The translations under genes were made by a program, and so were the position numbers. DNA of 64,000 nt from an uncultured Acidilobus sp. JCHS (GTDB lineage Archaea; Thermoproteota; Thermoprotei_A; Sulfolobales; Acidilobaceae), in the NCBI GenBank assembly GCA_000495735.1, contig AYMD01000002.1, positions 323,278-387,277 on the forward strand, given 5' to 3'. Each line of letters opens with the position of its first letter. Position 1 is the first letter of the stretch. The notes beneath the pieces were generated by a model, which saw only the letters and a program-made list of their open reading frames with translations, was not told the origin of the DNA and made no database searches. Shown here one piece after another: positions 49,277 to 57,286 of this stretch.

Positions 49277-50503
49277 CTAACCTCTGGCGCCTGCTGCCAC
49301 GACCTTTATCACGTCGTTGTCCTGCAGGACGTAAGAAGCCCCAACCCTTTGCTTGGTCTTCGCGTTAATCGCGTAAAGGAAGGTGTCGCCTAGCTCCGTG
49401 TGTATGCGGTATGCGAGCTCTCTAGCGGTGGCGCCCTTGGGGACCAGAAGCACGTCAGGGAGCACCCTGCCCTGCCTGTCTGTGAACTTGTTGAAGTCCT
49501 CAACGGGGTAAACCGCTATCAGCTTAAGCACGTCGAACAGGGCTGCGTTAATGGACTGAACCACTCCCGTGCCCTTCATCCTGTTCATGAGGTCTCCAAT
49601 CATCTCAATGGCCTTAAGGAGCTTGGCGTCCTGAGGCCTCTCCCTAACCCTGAAATCGGGGTCACCTGGAAGATATGAGACTACCCCCTGTTTGGCCAGC
49701 CTCTTTAGCAGGACCTCCGCAAGCGCGCTCGTGGGCACCACGGGAGTGCCCGGGAAGCTGGCCCTTAGCCTTTCCACGTTCTTCTCGGAGGAAGGTATGT
49801 CGACCTTATTGGCCACTATAACCATAGGCTTTGTCATAACCCTTAAGGTTTGGACGAGCCTGAAGAGGTCCCCCTCGCTCAGCTTTGGCAGCTCAGAGTC
49901 AGATATCTTGAGCTTGGCCAACGCCTCCTCCACATGGGCTCGGGTTATGCCAAAGCCTGAGACCCTCTGGGCGAACTCGCCTACGGGGTCCTTCAGGGCG
50001 CCGACCTGGCTGAGCCTCACGAACCTGTCCCAGTCAGACCTTATTGACTGGAACATCCACTGGTCTATCTCATCTATTACAAACCTGACCTCCTCAACGG
50101 GGTCGTAGGAGCCTAGGGACACGGGGACGCCTTCCGCGTCCGTTGAACCGCTCGCGTCAACTACTAGCAGGAACACGTCGGACCTCCTGAGGTCGTCAAG
50201 GAACTTGTTGCCGAGCCCTCTGCCCTTATGAGCACCAGGTATTAGGCCGGCTACGTCCATAAGCTTCACTGGTATGTACCTGTAACCCTCTATACAGACG
50301 CTGTTAGCAGCATCACACCTGGGCAGGCCCAGCTCCACATGAACGCACTTCTTCCGTGCGTAGCCTATGCCTACGTTGGGCTCTATGGTGACGAACGGTC
50401 TGTTCTCTATCGGGACCGGTATATCCGTGGCTGCGGTGAAGAACGTCGACTTGCCTACGTTAGTCTTGCCTACAACCCCTATCAGGACGCCTGTTGGCTC
50501 CAA
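49277..50503 (-). CDS. YchF/Obg-family GTP-binding protein with TGS domain
   Basis: P-loop NTPase of 408 residues linked to ribosomes or translation. Seen: G1 IGVVGKTNVGKSTFFTAATD (as VVGKTNVGKSTFF, about 9-21), TIEPNVGIGYARKKCVHVE, G3 LMDVAGLIPGAHKGRGLGNKF (as DVAGLIPGAHKGRGLGN, about 81), G4 IVANKVDIPSSEKN (about 232), and C-terminal TGS domain with HTELGDTFLYAINAKT near 367-382. It resembles the archaeal form of YchF, which may prefer ATP. Overlaps the 190-residue gene upstream by 22 bp. Confidence 0.92.
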   Translation of the reverse strand: MEPTGVLIGVVGKTNVGKSTFFTAATDIPVPIENRPFVTIEPNVGIGYARKKCVHVELGLPRCDAANSVCIEGYRYIPVKLMDVAGLIPGAHKGRGLGNKFLDDLRRSDVFLLVVDASGSTDAEGVPVSLGSYDPVEEVRFVIDEIDQWMFQSIRSDWDRFVRLSQVGALKDPVGEFAQRVSGFGITRAHVEEALAKLKISDSELPKLSEGDLFRLVQTLRVMTKPMVIVANKVDIPSSEKNVERLRASFPGTPVVPTSALAEVLLKRLAKQGVVSYLPGDPDFRVRERPQDAKLLKAIEMIGDLMNRMKGTGVVQSINAALFDVLKLIAVYPVEDFNKFTDRQGRVLPDVLLVPKGATARELAYRIHTELGDTFLYAINAKTKQRVGASYVLQDNDVIKVVAAGARG

Positions 50504-51054
50504 CCTTCCCCACTTTGGCCTTTACCCTCTGTTACTACCTTTATTGGTTCTTGCTGCGATTTCGTCAACTCATTTGCGTGAGGGCTCGACTTGCTCGCTG
50601 ACTTAACAAGGTCATTAAGTCTTGCGAGAGCGCGCTGAGCAGCCTCAGATACTTGCGGACAGGAGCCCCTGTAGGCCTCGGAGGCCTCGGCCAGGATGCC
50701 AGCGACGACGTTGACCGCATAGTTTAGGGCGTCAGGGTATTCCCTGAGCCCAGCTATTGTTGCCTGAACTAGGTCATCCCACGCAGAGCTGCTCAGGTAG
50801 CGGGCCAGCCCCTCCAGCGAGCCGCCGTAAATTGAGAAGTTGTAGGAGTTCTCGGCGTTAACTATTCTCTTCCTTATATCGCTTAGGACGCTAGAAAGCT
50901 TAGAGGCTATCTGCTTTATGTCATCAGGCTTCCTGTTGGCCGTATCTACGGCGCGACCTTCGTCCGTGCTCAATAGGGCCTCAGATATCCTAGGGTTCAC
51001 TATGTGCCTTAGGAAGTCTTTACGGCCCTCACAGCCAGGCATCAGCAGCACCAC
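50482..51054 (-). CDS. hypothetical helical protein (190 aa)
   Basis: Unrecognised all-helical, soluble protein. Start GTG 51054, alternative ATG 51042 (MPGCEGRKDFLRHIV). Likely helices at RKPDDIKQIASKLSSVLSDI (about 41-60), GSLEGLARYLSSSAWDDLVQ, and EAAQRALARLNDLVKSAS. The C-terminal 30 residues are Ser/Gln/Gly-rich and probably disordered (ANELTKSQQEPIKVVTEGKG). Its 3' end overlaps the YchF gene start by 22 bp, so both are one operon. Function unknown. Confidence 0.62.
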   Translation of the reverse strand: MVLLMPGCEGRKDFLRHIVNPRISEALLSTDEGRAVDTANRKPDDIKQIASKLSSVLSDIRKRIVNAENSYNFSIYGGSLEGLARYLSSSAWDDLVQATIAGLREYPDALNYAVNVVAGILAEASEAYRGSCPQVSEAAQRALARLNDLVKSASKSSPHANELTKSQQEPIKVVTEGKGQSGEGWSQQAS

Positions 51055-51139
51055 CCTTCGAGCCCCGTAGCACCTTAAAAGGATCTCAACGCGAATCTAT
51101 AAAACTAACAGCCGCCATAGGGCCTGCCGGTAACAAGGC

Positions 51140-52291
51140 TTGGAGGCGGCATCGCAGGGGGGCCGTAGGAGACTTCAGCTCGCTGTCTTCCTCGTTGGCC
51201 TCGTTGTGGTCCTCCTGGCTTCAGTGCGCGTGGCGATGGTGACCTCATGGTATGCCTCCCACGTCAGCGGCGGAGGGTACGACAACGCTTACATAAGCGA
51301 CGAAATATATTATGTGGACGCTGCCAGGAGGATATTAGTCAACGTGTTCGGCTACAGGGGCCCGCTTTTCAATTACAGCGGCGAGACAGCCTCCAACTAC
51401 TACAACTTTGAGCACCCGCCCTTGGGCAAATATATTATGGCGGCCTCAATGGCCCTGTTAGGCGACAGGCCGTTCAGCTGGAGGGTCCCAAGCATTATAA
51501 TGGCGTCACTGATACCGCTAATAATATACTTAGGGCTCTCGTGGGGGCGGGACGTCAGGTGGGTCCTAATAGGAGCTGCCGCTGGCGTCCTAGCCTCGGC
51601 CGACCACATACTGATTGTCATGGGTTCCGTGGCCCTGCTTGACATATACGCTGCCTTCTTCCTTAGCCTTGCAATAGTGTCAGCCTTCAGGGAAAGGTTC
51701 CTCCTGTCATCTGTCTTCGAGGGCCTCGCGTGGGCCTCCAAGGAGACAGCGGTGCCCGGGCTGCTCGCGATATGGATTCTCATAGCTTTAAGGAACCCTA
51801 ACAGGAAGGGGCTGAGGCTGATAGGCCTGACGCTCCTCGTGACGCTTGCGGTGTTCCTGCTAACGTACGTGCCGCTGTTCGTTCACTTCGGCCCAACATA
51901 CGTCATACAGCAGGCCATAGGCGGATATAAGTGGGACCTAGAGAGCAGGCCTCCAGGTCCACCTACGAGCACGCCGAGCGGCTGGTTCTTCAACGTTGAC
52001 CCCTTCGTGCTCTCCTACTCGCCTCTGATGGCCGCCTCTATGACAGAGGCCTTCGAGGTCCCTGCGATGGTCTCGGCCTTAGCAATATTCATAGTTGGCA
52101 TGATAAACTACAGGAGCCTCGTCAGGGCTGGGGACGCTTTCTTTGTGGCGGAGTTCGTAGGGCTCTGGGCCGTCTACCTTGTGGGCAACCACACGCTTTA
52201 CAGCTTCTACTCTGTTGTGTTCACCCCGGCCTCCGCTGTGACGATAGCTGAGGTGCTTGACATCATTTCTAGAAAACTAATTAAAAAATAA
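51140..52291 (+). CDS. membrane glycosyltransferase, PMT/GT39-like
   Basis: Polytopic membrane protein of 383 residues with about 8-9 helices. Begins with a helix LQLAVFLVGLVVVLLASVRV (about 11-30), followed by an outer loop with SDEIYYVDAARRIL (acidic pair typical of GT-C catalytic loops) and NYYNFEHPPLGKYIMAAS (about 86-103), which matches the HPPLGK motif of dolichyl-phosphate-mannose protein mannosyltransferases. Later WASKETAVPGLLAIWI is also PMT-like. Probably transfers a sugar from a lipid carrier to surface proteins. Shorter than eukaryotic PMTs (700+). Start TTG 51140. Confidence 0.82.
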   Translation: MEAASQGGRRRLQLAVFLVGLVVVLLASVRVAMVTSWYASHVSGGGYDNAYISDEIYYVDAARRILVNVFGYRGPLFNYSGETASNYYNFEHPPLGKYIMAASMALLGDRPFSWRVPSIIMASLIPLIIYLGLSWGRDVRWVLIGAAAGVLASADHILIVMGSVALLDIYAAFFLSLAIVSAFRERFLLSSVFEGLAWASKETAVPGLLAIWILIALRNPNRKGLRLIGLTLLVTLAVFLLTYVPLFVHFGPTYVIQQAIGGYKWDLESRPPGPPTSTPSGWFFNVDPFVLSYSPLMAASMTEAFEVPAMVSALAIFIVGMINYRSLVRAGDAFFVAEFVGLWAVYLVGNHTLYSFYSVVFTPASAVTIAEVLDIISRKLIKK

Positions 52292-52311
52292 AATAAAAAT
52301 TATTAATATCT

Positions 52312-52331
52312 CTTGTTCTATATAGAATAAG
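52312..52331. promoter_or_regulatory. near-perfect 20-bp palindrome upstream of a wHTH-like gene
   Basis: CTTGTTCTATATAGAATAAG: central TTCTATATAGAA is a perfect 12-bp palindrome and outer CTT/AAG continue it with one mismatched position. It lies 8 bp before the TATA-like TTTATATAC (52340-52348) of the gene starting at 52389. Candidate operator, possibly autoregulatory. Confidence 0.4.
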
Positions 52332-52388
52332 GATGACCGTTTATATACTCTCTAGCAAACTATGAAATATAAGAGGGCGTGAACTGAG

Positions 52389-52799
52389 TTGGTGAACCCT
52401 AGCGCGATAAGGCGCGAGCCGCTGATAGAGAGGGTCAGGGAGAGGATATTGAGGGAATACGAGAGCCTCAGGACAAGGCTTGTCGACGAGAGCGGCCTAT
52501 TGGTCACGACAGCCCTTGACGACTCTGACGTTGAGAAGCTCGTAATTACGGCCCTAGATGAAGCCAGGTCACCTGTCAGCTGGAGGGAGCTAAAGGCGAT
52601 ATTCCAGGGCGTCGTGGGTGAGGACAGGCTGAGAAGGATACTGAATGGCCTCAAGGCGAGAAACGTAGTAGCTGAGCTCACTCACACGAGGTACAGCCTG
52701 CCCAAGTACGTGCCTGAGCCTGAGATAGCTAAGGTGAAGAACCCCGTCGTCCTCAGGCAGCTGATGGAGGAGCCTTCGGATAAGGAGGGCCTTAACTGA
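52389..52799 (+). CDS. putative winged-helix protein (136 aa)
   Basis: 136 residues from TTG 52389. The first 45 residues look helical and basic (RREPLIERVRERILREYESL). Residues about 63-105 read like a winged helix: SPVSWRELKAIFQGVVGEDR, then LRRILNGLKARNVVAELTHT, then RYSLPKYVP, giving helix-turn-helix plus wing. The C-terminal tail is helical (VVLRQLMEEPSD). Assignment is by pattern only. The palindrome 57-77 bp upstream may be its own operator. Single gene, AT-rich promoter region. Confidence 0.6.
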   Translation: MVNPSAIRREPLIERVRERILREYESLRTRLVDESGLLVTTALDDSDVEKLVITALDEARSPVSWRELKAIFQGVVGEDRLRRILNGLKARNVVAELTHTRYSLPKYVPEPEIAKVKNPVVLRQLMEEPSDKEGLN

Positions 52800-53039
52800 G
52801 CGACGCTCTCGGACTGGAAGGACTTCTGACGCTTCAGGGTCACGGCGTCTCAAGGTCTGCTCTTCTCGCTTGCAATGGCCCATAGCCTTTGCAGTCCATG
52901 GAATCTGTCAGGCCAGACGGCGATTAGTTCTATTGTACGTTAGGGACCTGGGATCTTTTGACCAAAGAGCGACAAACCTTCACTTCAGAGACTGTAATAC
53001 ATGTAAAAGCCGCGCCTTCTAACCTCCTCAAGAAAGGCC

Positions 53040-53393
53040 TTGAGCGATACCTGCGAGGTCTGCCGCGTCCGCGAGGCCCGCTACGTCTGCAGGCTCTGCG
53101 GAAGGGAGGTCTGCGAGGAGCACTTTGACAGGGAGAAGGGCCTCTGCGTTATATGTAGCTCATCCCTATGCGAGCTCTGCGGCGTCAGGCTGGCCGTGAC
53201 ATACTGTCCTGTGTGTGGAAGGCTCGTGTGCTACGAGGACAGCGTTCAGGTGGACAACGTGAGGAGGGTCTGCAGGGAGTGTTACGCTAAGGGCCTCACC
53301 AAGCCCAGCCCAGAGAACAAGGACGCCTACTTGAGCGGCGCCGTAAGGCTAGCCAAGAGGCTGATAAGGGTGAGCAGTACCAAGGGACAGTAG
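53040..53393 (+). CDS. multi-zinc-finger protein (117 aa)
   Basis: Cysteine-rich, soluble, 117 residues. At least three CxxC pairs plus single Cys: CEVCRVREARYVCRLCGREV (residues 5-24), CEEHF, CVICSSSLCELCG, TYCPVCGRLVCYED, CRECYAKG. The alternating CxxC/CxxCxxxxCxxH pattern resembles treble-clef/B-box fingers binding two or three zinc ions. It may bind RNA or protein. Start TTG 53040, in a region with no clear TATA; upstream 240 bp (52800-53039) hold nothing I can identify. Neighbours are hypotheticals. Confidence 0.72.
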   Translation: MSDTCEVCRVREARYVCRLCGREVCEEHFDREKGLCVICSSSLCELCGVRLAVTYCPVCGRLVCYEDSVQVDNVRRVCRECYAKGLTKPSPENKDAYLSGAVRLAKRLIRVSSTKGQ

Positions 53394-53443
53394 ATATAGT
53401 TAAAGCCTCTACTCCCTCCTACACACGTGGGGGCAATAAATTA

Positions 53444-54022
53444 ATGTCCACAGGCGGTGCTGAGGTGCTGATACACCTTGAGAACATGAAGGTCAATGTG
53501 GACGGGAGAATATACGAGAACCCCCACGTGATAATCGTTGGCGCTTCCCGCGTCTCAGGCGAGGTAAGTCCTGAGGTGGTGAGGCTTGACGCGAAGTTCG
53601 TAGGCTTCCCAAAGGTAGAGCTCGTAGAGGACGCAATAAAGATTAACATGGGGGGCGACTTCGAGGCCGACGTGAGCGGGGCTAGCCTCAGTAGGGTGAC
53701 AGAGAGGGAGGACGGCTACGTCCTGGAAGGCTCCAAGATTACTGTGAGGTTCGAGGTAGATGAGTCGACAGGCAAGGTCACGGTGAAGGTCCCAAGGGTT
53801 GGCGCCCTTAGGTCAGATAGGCTCCTTCTGGGCCTGAGTGGGGAGGTCTCTGTGAACGTTATAGTGAGTCCTTTTGTAGTGGGGGCGGTCACGCTGAGCG
53901 GACCAACAAAGGTCAGGGTAGCCGTCTCAGGCGACAAGGTGGGAATTTACACAAGCGAGGAAGGAGGCGAGGAGAGCGAAGTAGAGCTGCAAAAGGTGGC
54001 TACCAGGAGGACGAGCGCCTAG
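53444..54022 (+). CDS. hypothetical beta-rich protein (192 aa)
   Basis: 192 residues, no membrane segment, no cysteine, almost entirely predicted beta-strands: ALIHLENMKVNVDGRIYEN-like start (EVLIHLENMKVNVDGRIYE), HVIIVGASRVSGEV, GYVLEGSKITVRFEVDESTG, VTVKVPRVG, VRVAVSGDKVGIYTS. This could be a beta-sandwich or a small filament/adaptor-like protein (Hsp20-like folds come to mind but no signature is present). Start ATG 53444. Stop shares CTAG with the convergent gene at 54019-54360. Function unknown. Confidence 0.62.
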   Translation: MSTGGAEVLIHLENMKVNVDGRIYENPHVIIVGASRVSGEVSPEVVRLDAKFVGFPKVELVEDAIKINMGGDFEADVSGASLSRVTEREDGYVLEGSKITVRFEVDESTGKVTVKVPRVGALRSDRLLLGLSGEVSVNVIVSPFVVGAVTLSGPTKVRVAVSGDKVGIYTSEEGGEESEVELQKVATRRTSA

Positions 54023-54360
54023 GCGCTGGCGCTCCTTAGCGCTGCTGAGAGGAACTTAGCCTTCTGGACAATCTTCTCAGCGACCTCACTATCCGAGCCA
54101 CCTATTATGTAAAGACCCTTTGGCGCGTAGAGCGCGTCCTCACACCCTCCCACCTCAGGTGTAACCTTGATCACCAGGTCATCCGTGTACCTGCCGTCAA
54201 AGAACACGAGCCTCAGGACCTGGCCGCAGCACTCCAGGTAGCTCTCAAGACAGAGGTCCCCCTCTCTTGGTGTTGACGCCTTGAAGCCCATGGATCTCAG
54301 CAGGTCAACTATGTTCTTAGCCCTGGTCCTCGTCTGACTCTTCAAGGGGCTCAACCTCAA
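54019..54360 (-). CDS. hypothetical protein (113 aa)
   Basis: Unrecognised; 113 residues. Starts MRLSPLKSQTRTRAKNIVDL with a basic helix, then FKASTPREGDLCLESYLECC with a Cys-Cys pair, a beta segment LRLVFFDGRYTDDLVIKV, and CEDALYAPKGLYIIGGSDSE, ending in a helix. The strand-helix alternation suggests a small alpha/beta domain. The start overlaps the end of the 80-residue gene (54317-54559) by 44 bp in another frame, so they are co-translated. Family unknown. Confidence 0.6.
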   Translation of the reverse strand: MRLSPLKSQTRTRAKNIVDLLRSMGFKASTPREGDLCLESYLECCGQVLRLVFFDGRYTDDLVIKVTPEVGGCEDALYAPKGLYIIGGSDSEVAEKIVQKAKFLSAALRSASA

Positions 54361-54559
54361 GGCTCACCTCCTCGCTTATTGTCGTCTGAGGGGTTATGCA
54401 CTTAGGGAGCTCACCCCCTTCTACCTCCCTCACGTTGATATTAAACCTCACGAGGAAGTTGCAGAGAGCGTCCCAGGGCACGACGGCCCTCTGGCCAAGC
54501 TCTGTTTCTATGTAGGCGAGGTTCCCCCTCTTGACGATCCTCGCCCTCAAGCCTCTCAA
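54317..54559 (-). CDS. hypothetical protein (80 aa)
   Basis: 80 residues, soluble, with a strongly acidic C-terminus (SEEVSLEVEPLEESDEDQG). The N-terminus reads LRARIVKRGNLAYIETELGQ, then AVVPWDALCNFLVRFNINV; this looks like a small beta-barrel plus helix. Start ATG 54559, 16 bp from the stop of the nucleotidyltransferase gene read in the same direction upstream, so possibly one operon 56718 to 54019. Function unknown. Confidence 0.58.
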   Translation of the reverse strand: MRGLRARIVKRGNLAYIETELGQRAVVPWDALCNFLVRFNINVREVEGGELPKCITPQTTISEEVSLEVEPLEESDEDQG

Positions 54560-54574
54560 CTAGCTATGTCTAGT

Positions 54575-55816
54575 CTATACGCACTTATAGATTTCTCCCT
54601 TGTCGACGTCGCGTGTGACCACGCAGCCAGGGTAAATTATCGCGTAGGCCCCGACCTTGACGCCAGGCATCAGGGACACGTTTATCCCTGTCTGCGAGTA
54701 GCCGCCCATTATGGCGCCTAGCTTATTGAGGCCTGTATCGACGCGCTCGCCCTTGACCGTCATCTTTACAGTCCTGTGGTCAAACCTCAAGTTGGCAGTG
54801 ATTGTGCCTGCGCCTAGGTTCACCTCCTCCCCTATCACGCTGTCCCCAACGTAATTGAAGTGAGGGGCCCTCGCACCCTCCATCAGGACCGACGCCTTAA
54901 CCTCAACGGCATACCCTACCTTAGAGCCCCTGAGGAGAACAGTCTCAGGCCTTATGTGAGAGAGGGGGCCGACCTTGACGCCAGGCCCTATGTAAGCAGG
55001 CCCCTCGATGACCGTATAGGGCCCTACCTCAGCGCCTTCCTCTACGATAACGGGCCCCGTCATGACGGCTGTGCTGTGCACCTCGCCCTTAACGCTGGAC
55101 CCTCTGCTCTTTACTTCATCCCTTAACGCCATTCTGTTGGCTACCAGGTACTCCCACGGCCTTCCAACGTCAAGCCAGTCGTGGAGGCCTATCCTTACCA
55201 CGTTAACGTCAGCGTTTGTCGCGAGCTCGTTGAGGGCGTCAGTTACTTCGAACTCCCCCCTCGGCGATGGGGTTAGCTTTTCCAGGTACTCTAGGAAGTC
55301 GTAGTCAACAGAAAGGGCGCCTGAGTAGACCAGATTGGACTTAACCTGCTCCTTTGGGGGCTTCTCAACAACCCTTACTAGTTTGTCATCCTTGAAGGAC
55401 ACCACGCCATAGTTCCAGGGCTCCAGGGCCTCAGCGGTCAGAACTGCATAGGGCTTCATTGTCGATATAACTTCATAGGCCCTCCCGCTTAAGTACAGGT
55501 CAGAGTAGACGATCAGGTACTTCCCTGGCCCTCCCGCCCTCAGCGCAGCCCTTATCGCGTCACCCGTGCCCATCTCACTGCCCTGGTCGACCAGCGTCGC
55601 TTTGCCCTTGAAGCAGGTGCTCAAGGCCTCCTGAACCTTCTCCTTCATATAGGAGACGACAACTATGAGCTCCTCTATGGAAACCCTTTGGGCGAGCTCC
55701 CTTACATGTCTACAGATCATAGGCTCCCCAAGTATTGGCAGGACAGGCTTTGGCCTAGTGTCAGTTAGGGGCTGTAACCTGACGCCCTTCCCTGCGGCCA
55801 ACAAGACCAGCTTCAT
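54575..55816 (-). CDS. sugar-1-phosphate nucleotidylyltransferase with left-handed beta-helix (GlmU-like)
   Basis: 413 residues, two domains. N-terminal nucleotidyltransferase: VLLAAGKGVRLQPLTDTRPK (residues 3-22, signature LxAGxGxR...KP), VLPILGEPMICRHV, YSDLYLSGRAYEV, and YSGALSVDYDF. The C-terminal left-handed beta-helix of hexapeptide repeats spans about 235-405, e.g. VIVEEGAEVGPYTVIEGPAYIG (as VEEGAEVGPYTVIEGPAYIG). Archaeal relatives (ST0452 type) make UDP-GlcNAc, dTDP-Glc or UDP-Glc and may also acetylate glucosamine-1-P; the exact sugar is not readable here. Likely supplies glycans for glycosylation. Start ATG 55816. Confidence 0.91.
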   Translation of the reverse strand: MKLVLLAAGKGVRLQPLTDTRPKPVLPILGEPMICRHVRELAQRVSIEELIVVVSYMKEKVQEALSTCFKGKATLVDQGSEMGTGDAIRAALRAGGPGKYLIVYSDLYLSGRAYEVISTMKPYAVLTAEALEPWNYGVVSFKDDKLVRVVEKPPKEQVKSNLVYSGALSVDYDFLEYLEKLTPSPRGEFEVTDALNELATNADVNVVRIGLHDWLDVGRPWEYLVANRMALRDEVKSRGSSVKGEVHSTAVMTGPVIVEEGAEVGPYTVIEGPAYIGPGVKVGPLSHIRPETVLLRGSKVGYAVEVKASVLMEGARAPHFNYVGDSVIGEEVNLGAGTITANLRFDHRTVKMTVKGERVDTGLNKLGAIMGGYSQTGINVSLMPGVKVGAYAIIYPGCVVTRDVDKGEIYKCV

Positions 55817-55821
55817 AACTG

Positions 55822-56718
55822 CTAGGCCTCCTTGGCCCTAATTGTCCAGGGCTGGACCTCCATATTAAGCTCAGCGAGGCCCATCTTAGCTAACGAGATG
55901 GCGTAGCCAAGTAGGCTGCGGGCGCCTACCCACTTAGCGAACGCGTTCTCGGACCCGTATAGGAGCTCGAGGTAATCCTTTAGAGGCCTCCAGTTAGGGC
56001 TAAGCAAGGACCTCATCCTGATTAGCCTTCTCACCTTGCTGATCAGGGTTTCAGCGACCCAGCTTGACACATAGGCTCTATCCACGTCAGGTCCATGGCC
56101 TGGATGTGCAGTGAGCCATTTAGGATCGGACAGCAAGAGCTCCATCGACCTTATGTAGTCGTTTATGTCAAGCACTGAGAGGCCGGAGCCAGGGTTCACA
56201 GAGTCACCGACAAAGGCGTGTGAGCCCACGATGAAACACGTGTGGTCATCGCTATGCCCAGGACACTCAAGGACCCTAACTAGACCCCTGGCCACAGGCT
56301 CGCATTCGTTAAAGGTCCTTACGCTCTCCACTGACTTCACGTACTCCTTTATCTCGGAGTTTCTTGAGAGGCTCACCTGAAGCATAGGCTTTAGCTCCTC
56401 AGGAACGTCACCAAAGGCCCTAAGGGCCGCAGCTGAGCCCTCATAGGCTGGCGGAGAACCCCTTAGGTAACTTATGGTCCTCGGCGAGGCGCAGAGGGTG
56501 CCAGCGTACCTGGACCTGGCCAACCCTAGCACGTGATCCCAGTGCCAGTGCGTTAGCAGCACGTAAGGCGCCTCTAAGGCCTCCTTAGGTAGCTGGCCAA
56601 CCCCAGCATCTATGAGGAACTTCAGGCCCCCCGCTGACACTAGGTAGCTGTTGGCGGGCCTGTCAAGGGGTTCAACCCAGGTCTCCAGCCTGATGACCAC
56701 GACCTCGGCCGTGTTCAA
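55822..56718 (-). CDS. metallo-beta-lactamase-fold hydrolase
   Basis: Metal-dependent hydrolase, 298 residues. Full metal-ligand set: THWHWDHVLG (HxHxDH, about 55-64), CPGHSDDHT (about 152), VGDSVNPGSG (Asp, about 170), and TAHPGHGPD (about 205). The C-terminal about 85 residues (AETLISKVRRLIRMRSLLSP) are helical, as in LACTB2-like and glyoxalase II-like proteins. Substrate unknown; possibilities are thioesters, phosphodiesters or RNA. Start ATG 56718 in a gap divergent from ndk; 5 bp from the nucleotidyltransferase start, so co-transcribed. Confidence 0.86.
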   Translation of the reverse strand: MNTAEVVVIRLETWVEPLDRPANSYLVSAGGLKFLIDAGVGQLPKEALEAPYVLLTHWHWDHVLGLARSRYAGTLCASPRTISYLRGSPPAYEGSAAALRAFGDVPEELKPMLQVSLSRNSEIKEYVKSVESVRTFNECEPVARGLVRVLECPGHSDDHTCFIVGSHAFVGDSVNPGSGLSVLDINDYIRSMELLLSDPKWLTAHPGHGPDVDRAYVSSWVAETLISKVRRLIRMRSLLSPNWRPLKDYLELLYGSENAFAKWVGARSLLGYAISLAKMGLAELNMEVQPWTIRAKEA

Positions 56719-56863
56719 GTCCTACAGGGCCTGCGCCTGTGGCGTCTAAAGTACTTATCTTATGATGTTACCTATCCTAAAGGATCCTTTGTTAAACACT
56801 TAATAGCGTTCTCAGAAGCAGAACGTTTTAAAGCCAACCTTCTTGACAACACAGGGAGCCGCG

Positions 56864-57286
56864 ATGATCGAGAGGACTCTCGTGCTCATAAAGCCCGATG
56901 GCGTCAGGAGGGGGCTCATAGGTGAGGTCATATCAAGGTTTGAGAGGAAGGGCTTTAGGATAGTTGCCATGAAGATGATGAGGATGAGCAGGCCTCAGGC
57001 CATGGAGTTTTACTCTGTCCACGCGGACAAGCCGTTCTACAAGGATCTGGTGGAGTTCATAACGAGCGGCCCTATCGTTGCGATGATACTCGAGGGGGAC
57101 TCCGCAATATCAGTGGTGAGGAACATGATAGGGGCCACGGACGGCCGTAAGGCCGCTCCAGGCACCATAAGGGGTGACTTCGCGCTCTCGATACAGGAGA
57201 ACGTGGTTCACGCCAGCGACTCGCCGGAAAGCTATGAGAGGGAGTACAAGATAGTCTTCTCGGAGAACGACTTCGTCAGCTATTAG
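56864..57286 (+). CDS. ndk: nucleoside diphosphate kinase
   Basis: Balances NDP/NTP pools by phospho-His transfer. 140 residues from ATG 56864, the family's usual length; upstream start 56843 would add seven residues without homology. Seen: [20 protein letters not shown] (2-21), [22 protein letters not shown] (as [18 protein letters not shown]), [20 protein letters not shown] (as [18 protein letters not shown]), and active-site His in [17 protein letters not shown] (about 118). TATA-like TTTTAAAG at 56825-56832 and GGGAG upstream of the ATG. Stop interlocks by 4 bp with infB. Confidence 0.96.
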   Translation: MIERTLVLIKPDGVRRGLIGEVISRFERKGFRIVAMKMMRMSRPQAMEFYSVHADKPFYKDLVEFITSGPIVAMILEGDSAISVVRNMIGATDGRKAAPGTIRGDFALSIQENVVHASDSPESYEREYKIVFSENDFVSY

